From: Brevundimonas sp.
Lineage (GTDB): Bacteria; Pseudomonadota; Alphaproteobacteria; Caulobacterales; Caulobacteraceae
Reading direction: 5' to 3'
Assembly: GCF_013912065.1 (NCBI RefSeq)
Contig: NZ_JACESA010000002.1
Coordinates: forward strand, 1 to 64,000
DNA length: 64,000 bases
Shown here: positions 36,530-46,277 of the stretch, piece after piece
Numbering within the stretch: position 1 is the first letter of the stretch
How the letters are laid out: every line of letters begins with the position of its first letter
The notes under the pieces: model-generated
Told to the model about the DNA's origin: nothing
The model's database searches: none
Seen by the model: the letters and a program-made list of their open reading frames with translations, nothing else
Program-made: the position numbers and the translations under genes

Positions 36530-36621
36530 GATTGTCCTCGCTGTGGCGACCGTCTTCGGAGGCACAGATGGACGGCGGCGCTTATCGGCGGTAGGGCGGC
36601 GTCAGGCCAAGGATTTTTGAA

Positions 36622-37530
36622 ATGAACGCAAAGGTACCAGCCGTCGGCCTGGATCGCGCCCGCGAGATGGAGGTCTTCGCGACGGTGGCGGGCGAGGGCA
36701 GTTTCTCGGCCGCAGGTCGGGCGCTGGACCTGACGCCATCGGCGGTCAGCCGGACCATAGACCGGATCGAGGCGCGGCTGGGCGTGCGGCTGATGCTGCG
36801 CACCACGCGGGTGCTGACCCTGACGGCCGAGGGTCAGACCTATCTGGGCGCGGCGCGACGAATCCTGGCCGATCTGAACGAGGCCGAACAGGTGATCGCC
36901 GACCAGGGGGCGCCGCGCGGCCGAGTGCGGGTCAGCGCCGCCCTGGCCCATGGACGCCAGCATGTGGTGCCGTTGATCGGCGATTTCGTCCGGCTGTATC
37001 CGCACATCTTGCTGGACATCAATCTGACCGACGCGGTGGTCGATGTGGCTGGCGGTCAGGCGGATGTGGCGATCCGCTTCGGGCCGCTGGCTGACAGTCC
37101 TCTGACGGCGCGGCGTCTGGGCGAAACGGGCCGGACCATCGTCGCCTCGCCCGACTATCTGGCGCGGCGGGGCACGCCCCAGGTTCCTGAGGACCTGCAC
37201 GACCACGACTGTCTGAACTTCAATTTCAGGAGAGCCGAGCCGGTCTGGCCGTTTCGACGAGATGGGCGCGACTACGCCCTGACGGTCAAGGGGCCGGTCG
37301 AGGCCAATAACGGCGAGACCCTGACCCAGCTGGCGCTGGCGGGCGTGGGGGTGACGCGGGTCGGGCATTTCAGCGTCGGGGACGCCATATCGGAAGGGCG
37401 TCTGGTCCCGCTGCTGGAGGCTTTCAATCCCGGCGATCGCGAGGCGATTCACGCCGTTTTCGTCGGCGGCGCAAACATGCCGGCGCGGGTGCGGGTCTTC
37501 GTCGACTTCATGGCCGACCGGCTGCGCTGA
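36622..37530 (+). CDS. LysR-family transcriptional regulator
   Basis: 302 residues. The N-terminal winged helix (MEVFATVAGEGSFSAAGRAL, then DLTPSAVSRTIDRIEARLGV, about 12-50) is typical, followed by a periplasmic-binding-protein-like effector domain. It faces the aldo-keto reductase/MFS pair across 92 bases, the usual arrangement for a LysR activator and its target; the inducer is unknown. It ends before a strong hairpin. Confidence 0.9.
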   Translation: MNAKVPAVGLDRAREMEVFATVAGEGSFSAAGRALDLTPSAVSRTIDRIEARLGVRLMLRTTRVLTLTAEGQTYLGAARRILADLNEAEQVIADQGAPRGRVRVSAALAHGRQHVVPLIGDFVRLYPHILLDINLTDAVVDVAGGQADVAIRFGPLADSPLTARRLGETGRTIVASPDYLARRGTPQVPEDLHDHDCLNFNFRRAEPVWPFRRDGRDYALTVKGPVEANNGETLTQLALAGVGVTRVGHFSVGDAISEGRLVPLLEAFNPGDREAIHAVFVGGANMPARVRVFVDFMADRLR

Positions 37531-37538
37531 AACGAAAA

Positions 37539-37565
37539 TCGCCGGACGGGCGAACCGTCCGGCGA
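37539..37565. terminator. Bidirectional terminator hairpin
   Basis: Eleven-base stem TCGCCGGACGG (37539-37549) pairs with CCGTCCGGCGA (37555-37565), loop GCGAA, with AAAA on the left side acting as the T-tract for the minus-strand gene. It divides lysR from the convergent Ala/Lys/Pro-rich gene. Confidence 0.65.
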
Positions 37566-37590
37566 CTTCAGTCCAGAGCGCGAGGCCCGA

Positions 37591-38196
37591 TCAGCGTTTG
37601 CCGAAGATCAGATCGCCGAGCTTGGCCAGGAAACCCTTTTCCTCGGCCTTGGGCGCCGGGGCTGCGGCCGGCTTGGGCTTGGGCGCTTCAGCGGGTTTGG
37701 GGGCCGGAGCCGTGGCGACAGCGGCCGAGGCAGGCGCGGCGGCGACAGCTGCAGGGGAGGGCGAGGCAGGCTTGGGCGCGGGCGCGGCGGCCTTGGATTC
37801 CGTCGGCTTCGGCGCGGGGGCCTTAGCCGTCGCGGCCTTGGGAGCCGAAGTCTTGGCGGCGGGCTTGGCCGCGGTCTTCGCCGGGGCGGCCTTGGCGGCC
37901 GGCTTTGCGGCCGGAGCCTTCGGAGCGGCGGTCTTCGGAGCAGCGGTCTTGGCGGCCGCAGCCTTCACAGCCGGGGCCTTGGGCGCGGCCTTGGCGGCGG
38001 CGGGTTTGGCGACGGCGGGTTTGGCGGCCGTGGTCTTGGCGGCAGGTTTCGCGGCGGCGGGCTTGGTCGCCTTGGGCGCGACGGTTTTCTCGGCGACGGC
38101 CTTCACGGCGCTCGACTTCGGCGCGGCTTTAGGCTTGGAAGCGGCGGTCGCCGGCTTCGGCGACGCAGTTTTAGACGTAGACGGTGACTTGGCCAT
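37591..38196 (-). CDS. Ala/Lys/Pro-rich low-complexity protein, histone H1-like
   Basis: 201 residues, almost wholly Ala, Lys, Pro with Thr/Ser, in repeated KPAAK, KAAPK and KTAAP units. This composition is that of the bacterial H1/AlgP type of nucleic-acid-binding tails. Only the ends are of normal complexity: a Ser/Thr-rich start and a C-terminal KGFLAKLGDLIFGKR helix that looks like a short amphipathic anchor. Function unknown; DNA or RNA binding by charge is an inference. It is divergent from prmA. Confidence 0.75.
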   Translation of the reverse strand: MAKSPSTSKTASPKPATAASKPKAAPKSSAVKAVAEKTVAPKATKPAAAKPAAKTTAAKPAVAKPAAAKAAPKAPAVKAAAAKTAAPKTAAPKAPAAKPAAKAAPAKTAAKPAAKTSAPKAATAKAPAPKPTESKAAAPAPKPASPSPAAVAAAPASAAVATAPAPKPAEAPKPKPAAAPAPKAEEKGFLAKLGDLIFGKR

Positions 38197-38293
38197 GTAT
38201 TCCCCGACCCCTCGGTTAGATAAAAAGCCCGGCGGCGTCGGGAAGACGAAGCGCCGGATCGCAACGATTCGTCATCTTAGCGGTGTTTGAGAA

Positions 38294-39160
38294 ATGTCCG
38301 AGTCCGCAGTTCAGATAATCGCACGCGGCCCGCGCGAAAGCGCCGAGGCCGCCGCCGCCGCCATCGACGCCGACCCCACGCTGGAGGGGGCGACCTATTC
38401 AATCCTGGAGGAGGACGAGGATCGCAACATCTGGCGTATCGACGCCTTTCCGACCACGATCGACGAGATCGAAGGACTGAAGGCGCGCCTGGCCGATCAT
38501 CCGGTGACGGTGACGGTGGAGAAGCTGGCGGACGCCGACTGGCTGGCCATGTCCCTGTCGGGCCTGCCGCCGGTGCGGGCCGGGCGGTTCTTTGTCTATG
38601 GCGCCCATGACGAGGGGCGGGTTCCGCCCAACGCCGTCAATCTGAAGATCGACGCCGGCGCCGCCTTCGGCACTGGACACCACGGCACGACCGTCGGCTG
38701 TCTTGAGGCGTTCGACGACCTGCTGAAGCGCGAACGGTTCGAACGGGTGCTGGACGTCGGCTGCGGCACGGGCGTGCTGGCTATCGCGGCGGCGCGGACC
38801 GGCAGCCGGATCGCGGTCGGGACCGACATCGACGCGCCGTCGGTGCGGATCGCCAACGAAAACGCCGCCCTGAACCAGGCCCACGCCAGCTTCGTCCACG
38901 CCTCGGGCCTGAACGACCAGCGGGTGCGCCGCCATGGGCCGTATGACCTGGTCTTCGCCAATATCCTGGCGCCGCCGCTGGTGGCCCTGTCGCAGGACAT
39001 CAAGATGGCGCTGAGCCTGGGCGGGGTGGCCATCCTGTCGGGACTGCTGCGGACGCAGGAGCGCCGGGTGACGGCGGCCTATACGTCGCGCGGATTCCGG
39101 CTGGAGAAGCGGATCCATCACGACGCCTGGAGCGCCCTGGTGCTGCGGCGGATGGGCTGA
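38294..39160 (+). CDS. prmA: Ribosomal protein L11 methyltransferase
   Basis: 288 residues. PrmA trimethylates ribosomal protein L11. The L11-recognition part is N-terminal, and the catalytic part has [10 protein letters not shown] (about residue 125-134), SAM motif [14 protein letters not shown], and FANILAPPL, which holds the N-I-L-A catalytic-loop signature. ATG 38294 is followed closely by a normal family sequence. pepP follows nine bases after its stop. Confidence 0.93.
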   Translation: MSESAVQIIARGPRESAEAAAAAIDADPTLEGATYSILEEDEDRNIWRIDAFPTTIDEIEGLKARLADHPVTVTVEKLADADWLAMSLSGLPPVRAGRFFVYGAHDEGRVPPNAVNLKIDAGAAFGTGHHGTTVGCLEAFDDLLKRERFERVLDVGCGTGVLAIAAARTGSRIAVGTDIDAPSVRIANENAALNQAHASFVHASGLNDQRVRRHGPYDLVFANILAPPLVALSQDIKMALSLGGVAILSGLLRTQERRVTAAYTSRGFRLEKRIHHDAWSALVLRRMG

Positions 39161-39169
39161 GGAGAGATC

Positions 39170-40975
39170 ATGCGCCAGACCTTCGACGAAACCACCGATC
39201 CGTCCTTCGGGGCGAAACACCTGCCGCTGCTGCGCGCCCGGATGGCGGAACAGGGACTGGACGGCTTCCTGATCCCGCACGAGGACGAGCATCAGAACGA
39301 ATATCTGCCGGACGCCAACGAGCGGCTGGCCTGGGCGACCGGCTTCACCGGCTCGGCCGGGGCGGCCGTGGTGTTCCAGGACCGGGCCAGCCTGTTCACG
39401 GACGGCCGCTATACGGTTCAGGTCAGGGCCCAGACCGATCCGGCCCTGTTCGAGCGCCGCGACCTGAACGACGTCGCCGCCTATCTGGAGAGCGCGCCCA
39501 AGGGGTCGGTGATCGGTTATGATCCGCGCCTGCACAGCCCCGACGCCCTGGTCGCCCTGAAACGTGCGGCGCAGAAGGTCGGGGCCGAACTGAAGCCGGT
39601 CGAGGTCAATCCGCTGGACCAGGCCTGGGGCGAGGCCCGTCCGGCCCAGCCGACCGCGCCGGTGGTTCCGCACCCCGACGCCTATTCCGGCGAACCTCAT
39701 GCGGAGAAGCGGGCGCGGATCGCCAGGGCCGTGGCCGAGGCGGGGGCCGATGTCGTGCTGCTGACCGCGCCGTCGTCGATCGCCTGGCTGTTCAATGTGC
39801 GGGGCGGGGACGTGATCCGTTCGCCCCTGCCGATCGGCCAGGCCCTGCTGGCGACGGACGGGACGGCGCGGCTGTTCCTCGACCCGGCCAAGGTCACCAA
39901 CGAGTTGCCCCAATGGCTGGGCGACGCGGTGCGGATCGAGGCGACCGAGCGTCTGGCCGAGGCTCTGGACGGTCTGGGCGGACAAAAGGTTATGGTCGAT
40001 CCGGCGCTGTCGTCCGCCTGGTATTTCGACCGGCTGGAGCAGGCCGGAGCGACTGTGGTGCGGGCCATGGACCCGTGCGCCATTCCCCGCGCCGCCAAGA
40101 ACGCGGTCGAGATCGAAGGCAGCCGCCGGGCGCACATCCGCGACGGCGCGGCTCTGGCGAGGTTCCTGCACTGGGTCGATACGACGGCGCAGCAGACCCT
40201 GCCGGACGAACGCGAGGTGGTCGAGACGCTGGAGCGGTTCCGCGAGGAGACCGGGGCGCTGAAGGACCTGAGTTTCGACACCATCGCCGGGGCCGGGCCG
40301 AACGGCGCCCTGCCGCATTACAAGCCGGTGGGCGCGACGATCCGGCGGATCGAGGCGGGCTCCCTGCTGCTGGTGGACGGCGGCGGCCAGTATCTGGACG
40401 GGACGACGGACGTGACCCGCACCATGGCGGTGGGTGAGCCCACGGCGGACCAGCGCCACAAGTTCACCCTGGTGCTGAAGGCGCACATCGCCATGGCGAC
40501 CGTGCGGTTCCCCGAGGGGACCAGCGGCCTGCAACTGGATGCGGTGTGCCGCGCCCCGATGTGGGCGGCGGGACTGGATTACGACCACGGCACCGGCCAC
40601 GGGGTCGGCTCGTATCTGGGCGTGCACGAGGGGCCGCAGCGGATCGCCAAATGGGGCACGTCCCAGCCGCTGCTGGAGGGTATGATCCTGTCCAACGAGC
40701 CCGGCTATTACCGCGAAGGCCATTGGGGCATCCGCATCGAGACCCTGCAGGTGGTGACGCCGGCCGTGGTCCCCGAAGGCGGCGAGCGGCCGATGCACGG
40801 GTTCGAGCAACTGACCTTCGCGCCGATCGACCGGCGGCTGATCGAGGCGGGCCTGCTGACGCCGAACGAGCGAACCTATGTCGACGCTTATCACGCCGAG
40901 ACCCTGGCCAAGGTCGGACCTCTGGTCGAGGGCGACGTCTGGGCCTGGCTGGAGGGCGCCTGCGCGCCTCTCTGA
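39170..40975 (+). CDS. pepP: M24-family Xaa-Pro aminopeptidase
   Basis: 601 residues, the long three-domain form (two creatinase-like N-terminal domains, then the pita-bread catalytic domain). It removes the N-terminal residue before proline using two metal ions. Ligands are visible: Asp in LLVDGGGQYLDGTTDVTRT (two Asp), His in GTGHGVGSYLGVHEGP, Glu in LSNEPGYYREGHWG and Glu in FEQLTFAPID. ATG 39170 follows GGAGAG. Probably co-transcribed with prmA. Confidence 0.93.
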   Translation: MRQTFDETTDPSFGAKHLPLLRARMAEQGLDGFLIPHEDEHQNEYLPDANERLAWATGFTGSAGAAVVFQDRASLFTDGRYTVQVRAQTDPALFERRDLNDVAAYLESAPKGSVIGYDPRLHSPDALVALKRAAQKVGAELKPVEVNPLDQAWGEARPAQPTAPVVPHPDAYSGEPHAEKRARIARAVAEAGADVVLLTAPSSIAWLFNVRGGDVIRSPLPIGQALLATDGTARLFLDPAKVTNELPQWLGDAVRIEATERLAEALDGLGGQKVMVDPALSSAWYFDRLEQAGATVVRAMDPCAIPRAAKNAVEIEGSRRAHIRDGAALARFLHWVDTTAQQTLPDEREVVETLERFREETGALKDLSFDTIAGAGPNGALPHYKPVGATIRRIEAGSLLLVDGGGQYLDGTTDVTRTMAVGEPTADQRHKFTLVLKAHIAMATVRFPEGTSGLQLDAVCRAPMWAAGLDYDHGTGHGVGSYLGVHEGPQRIAKWGTSQPLLEGMILSNEPGYYREGHWGIRIETLQVVTPAVVPEGGERPMHGFEQLTFAPIDRRLIEAGLLTPNERTYVDAYHAETLAKVGPLVEGDVWAWLEGACAPL

Positions 40976-40988
40976 CCCTGATCTAGGA

Positions 40989-42719
40989 TCAGTGGGCGGG
41001 CAGTCTGCGCCGCAGGTGGGTTATGGGAATCTTGAGATCGGCCAGGGCCGCCTTCGTCGCCTCATAGCCAGTGGTGACGGGCTCGTCATAGGCCTTCCAG
41101 TCACGGATGTCGGTCGCGCCGGGTTGGGGCAGGATCAGCACGTCGGCCTCGGCCCGCGACTGCGCCATTTCCGAATCCCCCGTAATGGTCGCCGATCGCA
41201 TCAGAATGGAGACGATGGGCGGGCCGCTCTTCCAGGCGCCGCTGAGCGCCCATTTCCACCAGGACGGGGGGTTTTCCAGCGCCGTCGGATCGACGCCGCG
41301 CGTCTGAGACATGTCGACGCCGATCATGGGGCCGCTGTTCAACTGGCGCATTACGCTGGTGGGGAAGTTCTTCAGTACAGCCCCGTCGACCAGCACCTGG
41401 CCGTCGATGACCACGGGCGGCAGAACCCCCGGAATGGCGATCGAGGCGCGCATGGCGCGACGCATCAGGCCGGAGCGATGAACCTCGATCCGGCCCGAGG
41501 TCAGATTGGCCGAGACGGCGAAGAAGGGCAGGGCCAGGTCGGCCAGATCGACGTCGCCATAGGCCCGCTGCAGCAGGCCCGAGACCTTACGGGCGCGCGA
41601 CATGGCGATGATGGGGAAGGCCAGGTCTGACAGGGGATCCGATTCGACGAAGGCGCGGCGGATCTCGAAATCCAGCCGTTCGTAGGACCAGCCCAGGGCC
41701 GGGCCGGCGGCGATGACGGCCCCCATGGACGAGCCGCCGACGAAGTCGATCGGCACCCGGGCTTCTTCCAGCGCCTTGATCGCCCCGATATGGCAATAGG
41801 CCCGCGCTGCGCCGCCCGACAGGACAAGGCTTATGGCCGTGCCGGTGATGACACGCGCCATCCGTTCCGTGTCGGCGGCGACCCCCGAGACGCAGTGGAA
41901 CCAGCGGTCGGGCTTCAGGACGTCTAGCCAGACCCGGGTGTTGGCCGGCCGGTTCATGCGCGGATCGCGCAGCAGGATCAGGTCCGTCAGCCGGCGGCCG
42001 TCGCCGAACCCCATGCGACGGGGCAGGTCGGAGGGCGGGGCCAGGAGACCGCTGCCGACGATGAACAGCCGGTCGACCTGGCGTGCGCAGAGTTCGGCCC
42101 AGGCGGGCTGGTCCTGTTCGGCGACATAGAGGACATAGTCGTGATTGTCCTCGACCCGGCTGAACCATTCGGCGGCCGAACTCAGGGCCGACTGGTCGAT
42201 GACCCGACAGGTGAAGCCCATGGCCTGGACGGCTGCGGCGATCCGTTCGACGAAGGCGCGGATCGGGCGGGGGCGGGCCGAGACGAAGCCGAAGACGCTG
42301 GGCTCGGCGGCCCCGCCGGCGCGTTCCCGCGCCCGGTGGATCATCAGCCGGGACAGTTCGACCATCAGGTCCGGTTCGGTGCGGGCGGCTTCGAAGAAGG
42401 CGTCGCGCGGCAGGGCCAGGATCTCGGTATCGCGCAGGGCGACGACGTCGGCGGTGTGGGCGGTGCCGGCCAGCATGGCCATTTCGCCGACCGGCTCGCC
42501 CGGACGGACCACGCCCAGCAGATGCGGAGGTTGATCCGGCTCGGTGTGGAAGACCCCCAGCCGGCCCGACCGGACCAGATAGAGGGTGTCGGACGGATCC
42601 CCCGTCGAGAACAGCCGCTCGCCGCCGGTCAGGGCGAACCAGCTGGCGCGATCGATCATCGGCCCCTCGAAGATGCGCGACAGGGCGGAGGCCAGGGTGT
42701 CAGGACGAAGCGAAGCCAT
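40989..42719 (-). CDS. Patatin-like phospholipase with N-terminal cyclic-nucleotide-binding domain
   Basis: 576 residues, of the neuropathy-target-esterase type. Residues about 15-130 form a CRP-like cyclic-nucleotide-binding domain ([28 protein letters not shown]). A middle linker follows, then the patatin domain: oxyanion loop [12 protein letters not shown], nucleophile GGSSMGAV (GxSxG) and catalytic Asp in [10 protein letters not shown]. It should hydrolyse phospholipid esters, perhaps gated by ligand. The start is ATG 42719 (MASLRPDTL); the frame open to 42812 runs through a palindrome upstream. Divergent from hemA. Confidence 0.88.
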   Translation of the reverse strand: MASLRPDTLASALSRIFEGPMIDRASWFALTGGERLFSTGDPSDTLYLVRSGRLGVFHTEPDQPPHLLGVVRPGEPVGEMAMLAGTAHTADVVALRDTEILALPRDAFFEAARTEPDLMVELSRLMIHRARERAGGAAEPSVFGFVSARPRPIRAFVERIAAAVQAMGFTCRVIDQSALSSAAEWFSRVEDNHDYVLYVAEQDQPAWAELCARQVDRLFIVGSGLLAPPSDLPRRMGFGDGRRLTDLILLRDPRMNRPANTRVWLDVLKPDRWFHCVSGVAADTERMARVITGTAISLVLSGGAARAYCHIGAIKALEEARVPIDFVGGSSMGAVIAAGPALGWSYERLDFEIRRAFVESDPLSDLAFPIIAMSRARKVSGLLQRAYGDVDLADLALPFFAVSANLTSGRIEVHRSGLMRRAMRASIAIPGVLPPVVIDGQVLVDGAVLKNFPTSVMRQLNSGPMIGVDMSQTRGVDPTALENPPSWWKWALSGAWKSGPPIVSILMRSATITGDSEMAQSRAEADVLILPQPGATDIRDWKAYDEPVTTGYEATKAALADLKIPITHLRRRLPAH

Positions 42720-42796
42720 GAGACGGTTGTAGGTGAGATTCCAGGCAGGGTGAATCGGTTTCGCCTTCGCCAACTCGCTCGAGGTTCTCCCGTTTC

Positions 42797-42811
42797 TGAT
42801 AACCGTTATCA
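42797..42811. promoter_or_regulatory. Palindrome between the patatin and hemA genes
   Basis: TGATAACCGTTATCA: perfect 7-base arms around one C, the only A+T-rich palindrome in this divergent region. It lies 118 bases before hemA and 78 before the patatin start. Spacing does not fit the FNR consensus (TTGAT-N4-ATCAA). Candidate operator for haem or iron control. Confidence 0.4.
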
Positions 42812-42914
42812 ATTAGGGATTTGGGGCGTTTTGTCCATGCACCGGACATGGACAATCGCCGGAGTCCGGCGCAAAGAACGAGAGACGATCGCCATAAGCG
42901 AAAGAACGAATATC

Positions 42915-44141
42915 TTGTTCGACTATAAAGCCGCCTTTGAAAACTCGGTGGAACAGGTGCGCAGCGAAGGGCGGTATCGCGTCTTCGCCGACCTGAAGCG
43001 CGTGCAGGGCCGGTTCCCGCAGGCGGTGCGGCGTCGCGAGGACGGCTCCGAACAGGACGTCGTCATCTGGTGTTCGAACGACTACCTCGGCATGGGCCAG
43101 CATCCCGACGTGCTGAAGGCCATGCAGGACGAGATCGACGCGGTCGGCGCCGGCGCCGGCGGGACGCGCAACATCTCGGGCACCACGCGCTCGGCGGTCG
43201 ATCTTGAGGCCGAACTGGCCGACTGGCATCATAAGGAAGCGGCGCTGCTGTTCACCTCGGGCTATGTGGGCAACGAGGCGACCCTGTCGACGCTGCAGAA
43301 GATCCTGCCCGGCCTGATCACCTTCTCCGACGCCCTGAACCACGCCTCGATGATCGCCGGCATCCGCCATGGCGGCGGCGAGCGGCATATCTTCCGTCAT
43401 AACGACCTCGAGCATCTGGAGGCCCTGCTGGCCGCCGCCCCGGTCGGGGCGCCCAAGCTGATCGCCTTCGAGAGCGTCTATTCGATGGACGGCGACATCG
43501 CCGACCTGGCCGGGACCATAGCCCTGGCCAAGAAATACGGCGCCATGACCTATCTGGACGAGGTCCATGCCGTGGGCCTGTACGGCGAAACCGGCGCCGG
43601 CGTGGCCGAGCGCGACGGCGTGCTGGACCAGATCGACATCATCGAATGCACCCTGGGCAAGGCCATCGGGGTCATGGGCGGCTATATCGCCGCCGACGCC
43701 GTGATTATCGACGCGGTGCGCAGCTGGGCCGCGGGCTTCATCTTCACCACCTCCCTGCCGCCGGCCCTGACGGCGGGCGCCCTGGCCTCGGTGCGGCATC
43801 TGAAGACCCATCCCGAACTGCGTGAGCAGCATCAGGAACGGGCCGCCACGCTGAAGGCGCGCTTCGCCGCCGCTGGCATTCCGGTGATGGACTCAGAGAG
43901 CCATATCGTGCCGGTGCACGTCGGCGATCCGGTGCACTGCAAGATGATCTCGGACATGCTGCTGGACGAGTACGGCGTCTATGTTCAGCCGATCAACTAT
44001 CCGACCGTGCCCAAGGGGACCGAGCGCCTGCGCTTTACCCCGTCGCCGAACCACACCGACGAGATGATGGATCATCTGGTCGATGCCATGGACCGGCTGT
44101 TCTCGCACTGCAACGTGGCCCGGCGACCGGTCGCGGCTTGA
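42915..44141 (+). CDS. hemA: 5-aminolevulinate synthase
   Basis: 408 residues, PLP enzyme condensing glycine and succinyl-CoA, the alphaproteobacterial (Shemin) entry to haem. PLP lysine is in [13 protein letters not shown]; the glycine-rich [22 protein letters not shown] and [12 protein letters not shown] blocks are typical. TTG 42915 is proposed as the start ([14 protein letters not shown]), because it gives the family length. The frame is open upstream, and ATG 42837 would add 26 residues of non-conserved, basic sequence. The stop overlaps the next start as TTGA. Confidence 0.92.
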   Translation: MFDYKAAFENSVEQVRSEGRYRVFADLKRVQGRFPQAVRRREDGSEQDVVIWCSNDYLGMGQHPDVLKAMQDEIDAVGAGAGGTRNISGTTRSAVDLEAELADWHHKEAALLFTSGYVGNEATLSTLQKILPGLITFSDALNHASMIAGIRHGGGERHIFRHNDLEHLEALLAAAPVGAPKLIAFESVYSMDGDIADLAGTIALAKKYGAMTYLDEVHAVGLYGETGAGVAERDGVLDQIDIIECTLGKAIGVMGGYIAADAVIIDAVRSWAAGFIFTTSLPPALTAGALASVRHLKTHPELREQHQERAATLKARFAAAGIPVMDSESHIVPVHVGDPVHCKMISDMLLDEYGVYVQPINYPTVPKGTERLRFTPSPNHTDEMMDHLVDAMDRLFSHCNVARRPVAA

Positions 44142-44329
44142 GCGAGGACGGCGACGCCTCCGATCTGGGCGAGGTGATCGTCGAGCGGGTCCGGAACGGA
44201 CCCTATGTCAAATGCTCTGCCATCCATGTAGCCAGCGGCCGCGAGGTCAGCGCAATCGGGCCGGTGAACGAACCCAAGGCGGTGGAGCGGGTGGCGATTG
44301 CCAAGTTGAGGCGGGCGTTGGGGCTTTGA
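44138..44329 (+). CDS. Small conserved protein, DUF6898-like
   Basis: 63 residues, start TTG 44138 overlapping the hemA stop. The pattern [20 protein letters not shown], then [14 protein letters not shown] and a C-terminal helix KLRRAL resembles a small alphaproteobacterial family (DUF6898) often found near hemA. Function unknown. Translational coupling with hemA suggests a linked need. Confidence 0.65.
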   Translation: MSEDGDASDLGEVIVERVRNGPYVKCSAIHVASGREVSAIGPVNEPKAVERVAIAKLRRALGL

Positions 44330-44332
44330 TTT

Positions 44333-44435
44333 CTTTCGTCATTCCGGGCGAAGCGTAGCGGAGACCCGGAACCCAGCGGCGCCACTGGGTTCCGGGTCTT
44401 CGGGCTAAGGGGCCCTTCGCCCGGAATGACGAAAG
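44333..44435. repeat. 103-bp nested palindromic repeat
   Basis: Outer 21-bp arms (44333-44353 with 44415-44435) are perfect reverse complements beginning CTTTCGTCATTCC. An inner stem ACCCGGAACCCAG / CTGGGTTCCGGGT lies between. The whole would fold as a long cruciform. It fills the gap between the hemA unit and glyA and is probably a dispersed element. Confidence 0.8.
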
Positions 44436-44445
44436 GGTAGGGAAG

Positions 44446-44461
44446 ACACAAGATATTGTGG
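44446..44461 (+). promoter_or_regulatory. NrdR-box-like palindrome upstream of glyA-nrdR
   Basis: ACACAAGATATTGTGG matches 14 of 16 positions of the NrdR box as I know it (aCaCwAtATaTwGtgt), with arms CACAA/TTGTG. It lies 54 bases before glyA, at the head of the operon that encodes NrdR. Only one box is seen, whereas NrdR targets usually carry two. Confidence 0.5.
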
Positions 44462-44514
44462 ATACGGCCGCCGCAGCCTAGATAGGCGGCCTTCTGACCT
44501 GCGGGGATTCCGAC

Positions 44515-45798
44515 GTGACCGCCTTCACCCATGACGCCTATTTCACCAAGACCCTGGCCGACGCCGATCCGGACGTCTTCAAGGCCGTTCAGGGCGAACT
44601 GGGTCGCCAGAAGGAACAGATCGAACTGATCGCGTCCGAGAACATCGTCTCCCAGGCGGTGCTGGATGCGCAGGGCTCTGTTCTGACGAACAAATACGCC
44701 GAGGGCTATCCCGGTCGCCGCTACTATGGCGGCTGCGAATATGTCGATGTGACCGAGGATCTGGCGCGCGAACGGGCCAAGCAGCTGTTCGGCGCGGCCT
44801 TCGCCAACGTTCAGCCCCACTCGGGCGCCCAGGCCAACCAGGCGGTCTTCTTCACCCTGCTGCAGCCCGGCGATACGTTCCTGGGCATGGACCTGGCCTG
44901 CGGCGGGCACCTGACGCACGGTTCGCCGGCGAACCAGTCGGGCAAGTGGTTCCGGCCCGTGACCTACAAGGTGACGGAAGACACCCATCTGATCGACTAT
45001 GACCACGTCGCCGAAATGGCGGAGCGCGAGAAGCCGAAACTGATTCTGGCCGGCGCCTCGGCCTATAGCCGCCACATCGACTTCAAGCGGTTCCGCGAGA
45101 TCGCCGACAGTGTCGGCGCCTATCTGATGGTGGACATGGCCCACTACGCCGGTCTGGTCGCCGGCGGCGCCTATCCCGACCCGATCCCCCACGCCCACGT
45201 CGTCACCACCACGACGCACAAGACCCTGCGCGGTCCGCGCGGCGGCATGATCCTGTCCAACGACGCGGACCTGGGCAAGAAGATCAATTCGGCCGTCTTC
45301 CCCGGTCTGCAGGGCGGGCCGCTGGAGCATGTGATCGCGGCCAAGGCCGTGGCCTTCGGCGAGGCGTTGCAGCCCGAGTTCAAGCTGTATGCCCAACAGG
45401 TGGTCAGGAACGCCCAGGCCCTGGCCGGGGTGTTGGTCGAGCGGGGCCTGGCCATCGTCTCGGGCGGCACCGACAGCCACCTGATGCTGGTCGATCTGCG
45501 GCCCAAGGGCGTGACCGGCAAGGCGACCGAGCACGAGCTCGAAAAGGCGCTGATGACCTGCAACAAGAACGGCGTGCCGTTCGACACCGCGCCCTTCACC
45601 GTCACCTCGGGCGTCCGCCTGGGCACGCCGGCCGGCACGACGCGCGGCTTCGGCGAGGACGAGTTCAAGCAGATCGGCCACTGGATCGCCGACGTCGTCT
45701 CTTCGATGAACGGCGGCGACGAGGCCGATCCGGCCGTGGTCGCGGGCGTGGCGGCCCAGGTGCGCGAACTGACCCACCGCTTCCCCATCTACGGATGA
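44515..45798 (+). CDS. glyA: Serine hydroxymethyltransferase
   Basis: 427 residues, PLP enzyme converting serine and tetrahydrofolate to glycine and methylene-tetrahydrofolate, the main one-carbon source for thymidylate and purines. The PLP lysine lies in [39 protein letters not shown] and [10 protein letters not shown] are family signatures. The start is GTG 44515. It heads the nrdR-rib-nusB-thiL gene run. Confidence 0.97.
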   Translation: MTAFTHDAYFTKTLADADPDVFKAVQGELGRQKEQIELIASENIVSQAVLDAQGSVLTNKYAEGYPGRRYYGGCEYVDVTEDLARERAKQLFGAAFANVQPHSGAQANQAVFFTLLQPGDTFLGMDLACGGHLTHGSPANQSGKWFRPVTYKVTEDTHLIDYDHVAEMAEREKPKLILAGASAYSRHIDFKRFREIADSVGAYLMVDMAHYAGLVAGGAYPDPIPHAHVVTTTTHKTLRGPRGGMILSNDADLGKKINSAVFPGLQGGPLEHVIAAKAVAFGEALQPEFKLYAQQVVRNAQALAGVLVERGLAIVSGGTDSHLMLVDLRPKGVTGKATEHELEKALMTCNKNGVPFDTAPFTVTSGVRLGTPAGTTRGFGEDEFKQIGHWIADVVSSMNGGDEADPAVVAGVAAQVRELTHRFPIYG

Positions 45799-45806
45799 AA
45801 TGACCG

Positions 45807-46277
45807 ATGAAGTGCCCCTTCTGCGGTCATCAGGACACCCAGGTTAAGGACAGCCGGCCGTCAGACGACGGCTCGGCCATCCGACGCCGTCGGTCCTGTC
45901 CGAACTGCAACGGGCGTTTCACCACGTTCGAACGGGTGCAACTGCGCGAGCTGGTCATCCTGAAGCGCAACGGTCGCCGCACGCCGTTCGAGCGGGACAA
46001 GCTGGAACGGTCGCTGGGCGTGGCCCTGCGTAAACGGCCGGTTCAGGCCGAACAGGTCGAGCAGATGGTCAACCGGATCGTGCGCCAGCTGGAAAGCCTG
46101 GGCGAGACCGAGATCCCGTCCAGCGTCGTCGGCGACTTCATCATGAAGGCGCTGAAGGGCGTCGATGAGGTGGCCTATGTCCGCTACGCCTCGGTCTACA
46201 AGGATTTCCGCCACACCGGCGACTTCGCCAAATTCCTAGGCGATGAAGGGTTCGACGACCCGTCCGGCAAGGCCTGA
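45807..46277 (+). CDS. nrdR: Transcriptional repressor NrdR
   Basis: 156 residues. NrdR senses ATP/dATP and represses ribonucleotide reductase genes. The N-terminal zinc ribbon has its four cysteines (MKCPFCGH and [15 protein letters not shown]); an ATP-cone domain fills about residues 48-140 ([21 protein letters not shown], stated here by its first part). ATG 45807, eight bases after glyA. The stop overlaps the next start as TGATG. Confidence 0.96.
   Translation: MKCPFCGHQDTQVKDSRPSDDGSAIRRRRSCPNCNGRFTTFERVQLRELVILKRNGRRTPFERDKLERSLGVALRKRPVQAEQVEQMVNRIVRQLESLGETEIPSSVVGDFIMKALKGVDEVAYVRYASVYKDFRHTGDFAKFLGDEGFDDPSGKA

Noticed and set aside
42797-42811. FNR/FixK box upstream of hemA
   Set aside because: Arms TGAT/ATCA are seven bases apart, not four, so the site is listed only as an unassigned palindrome.
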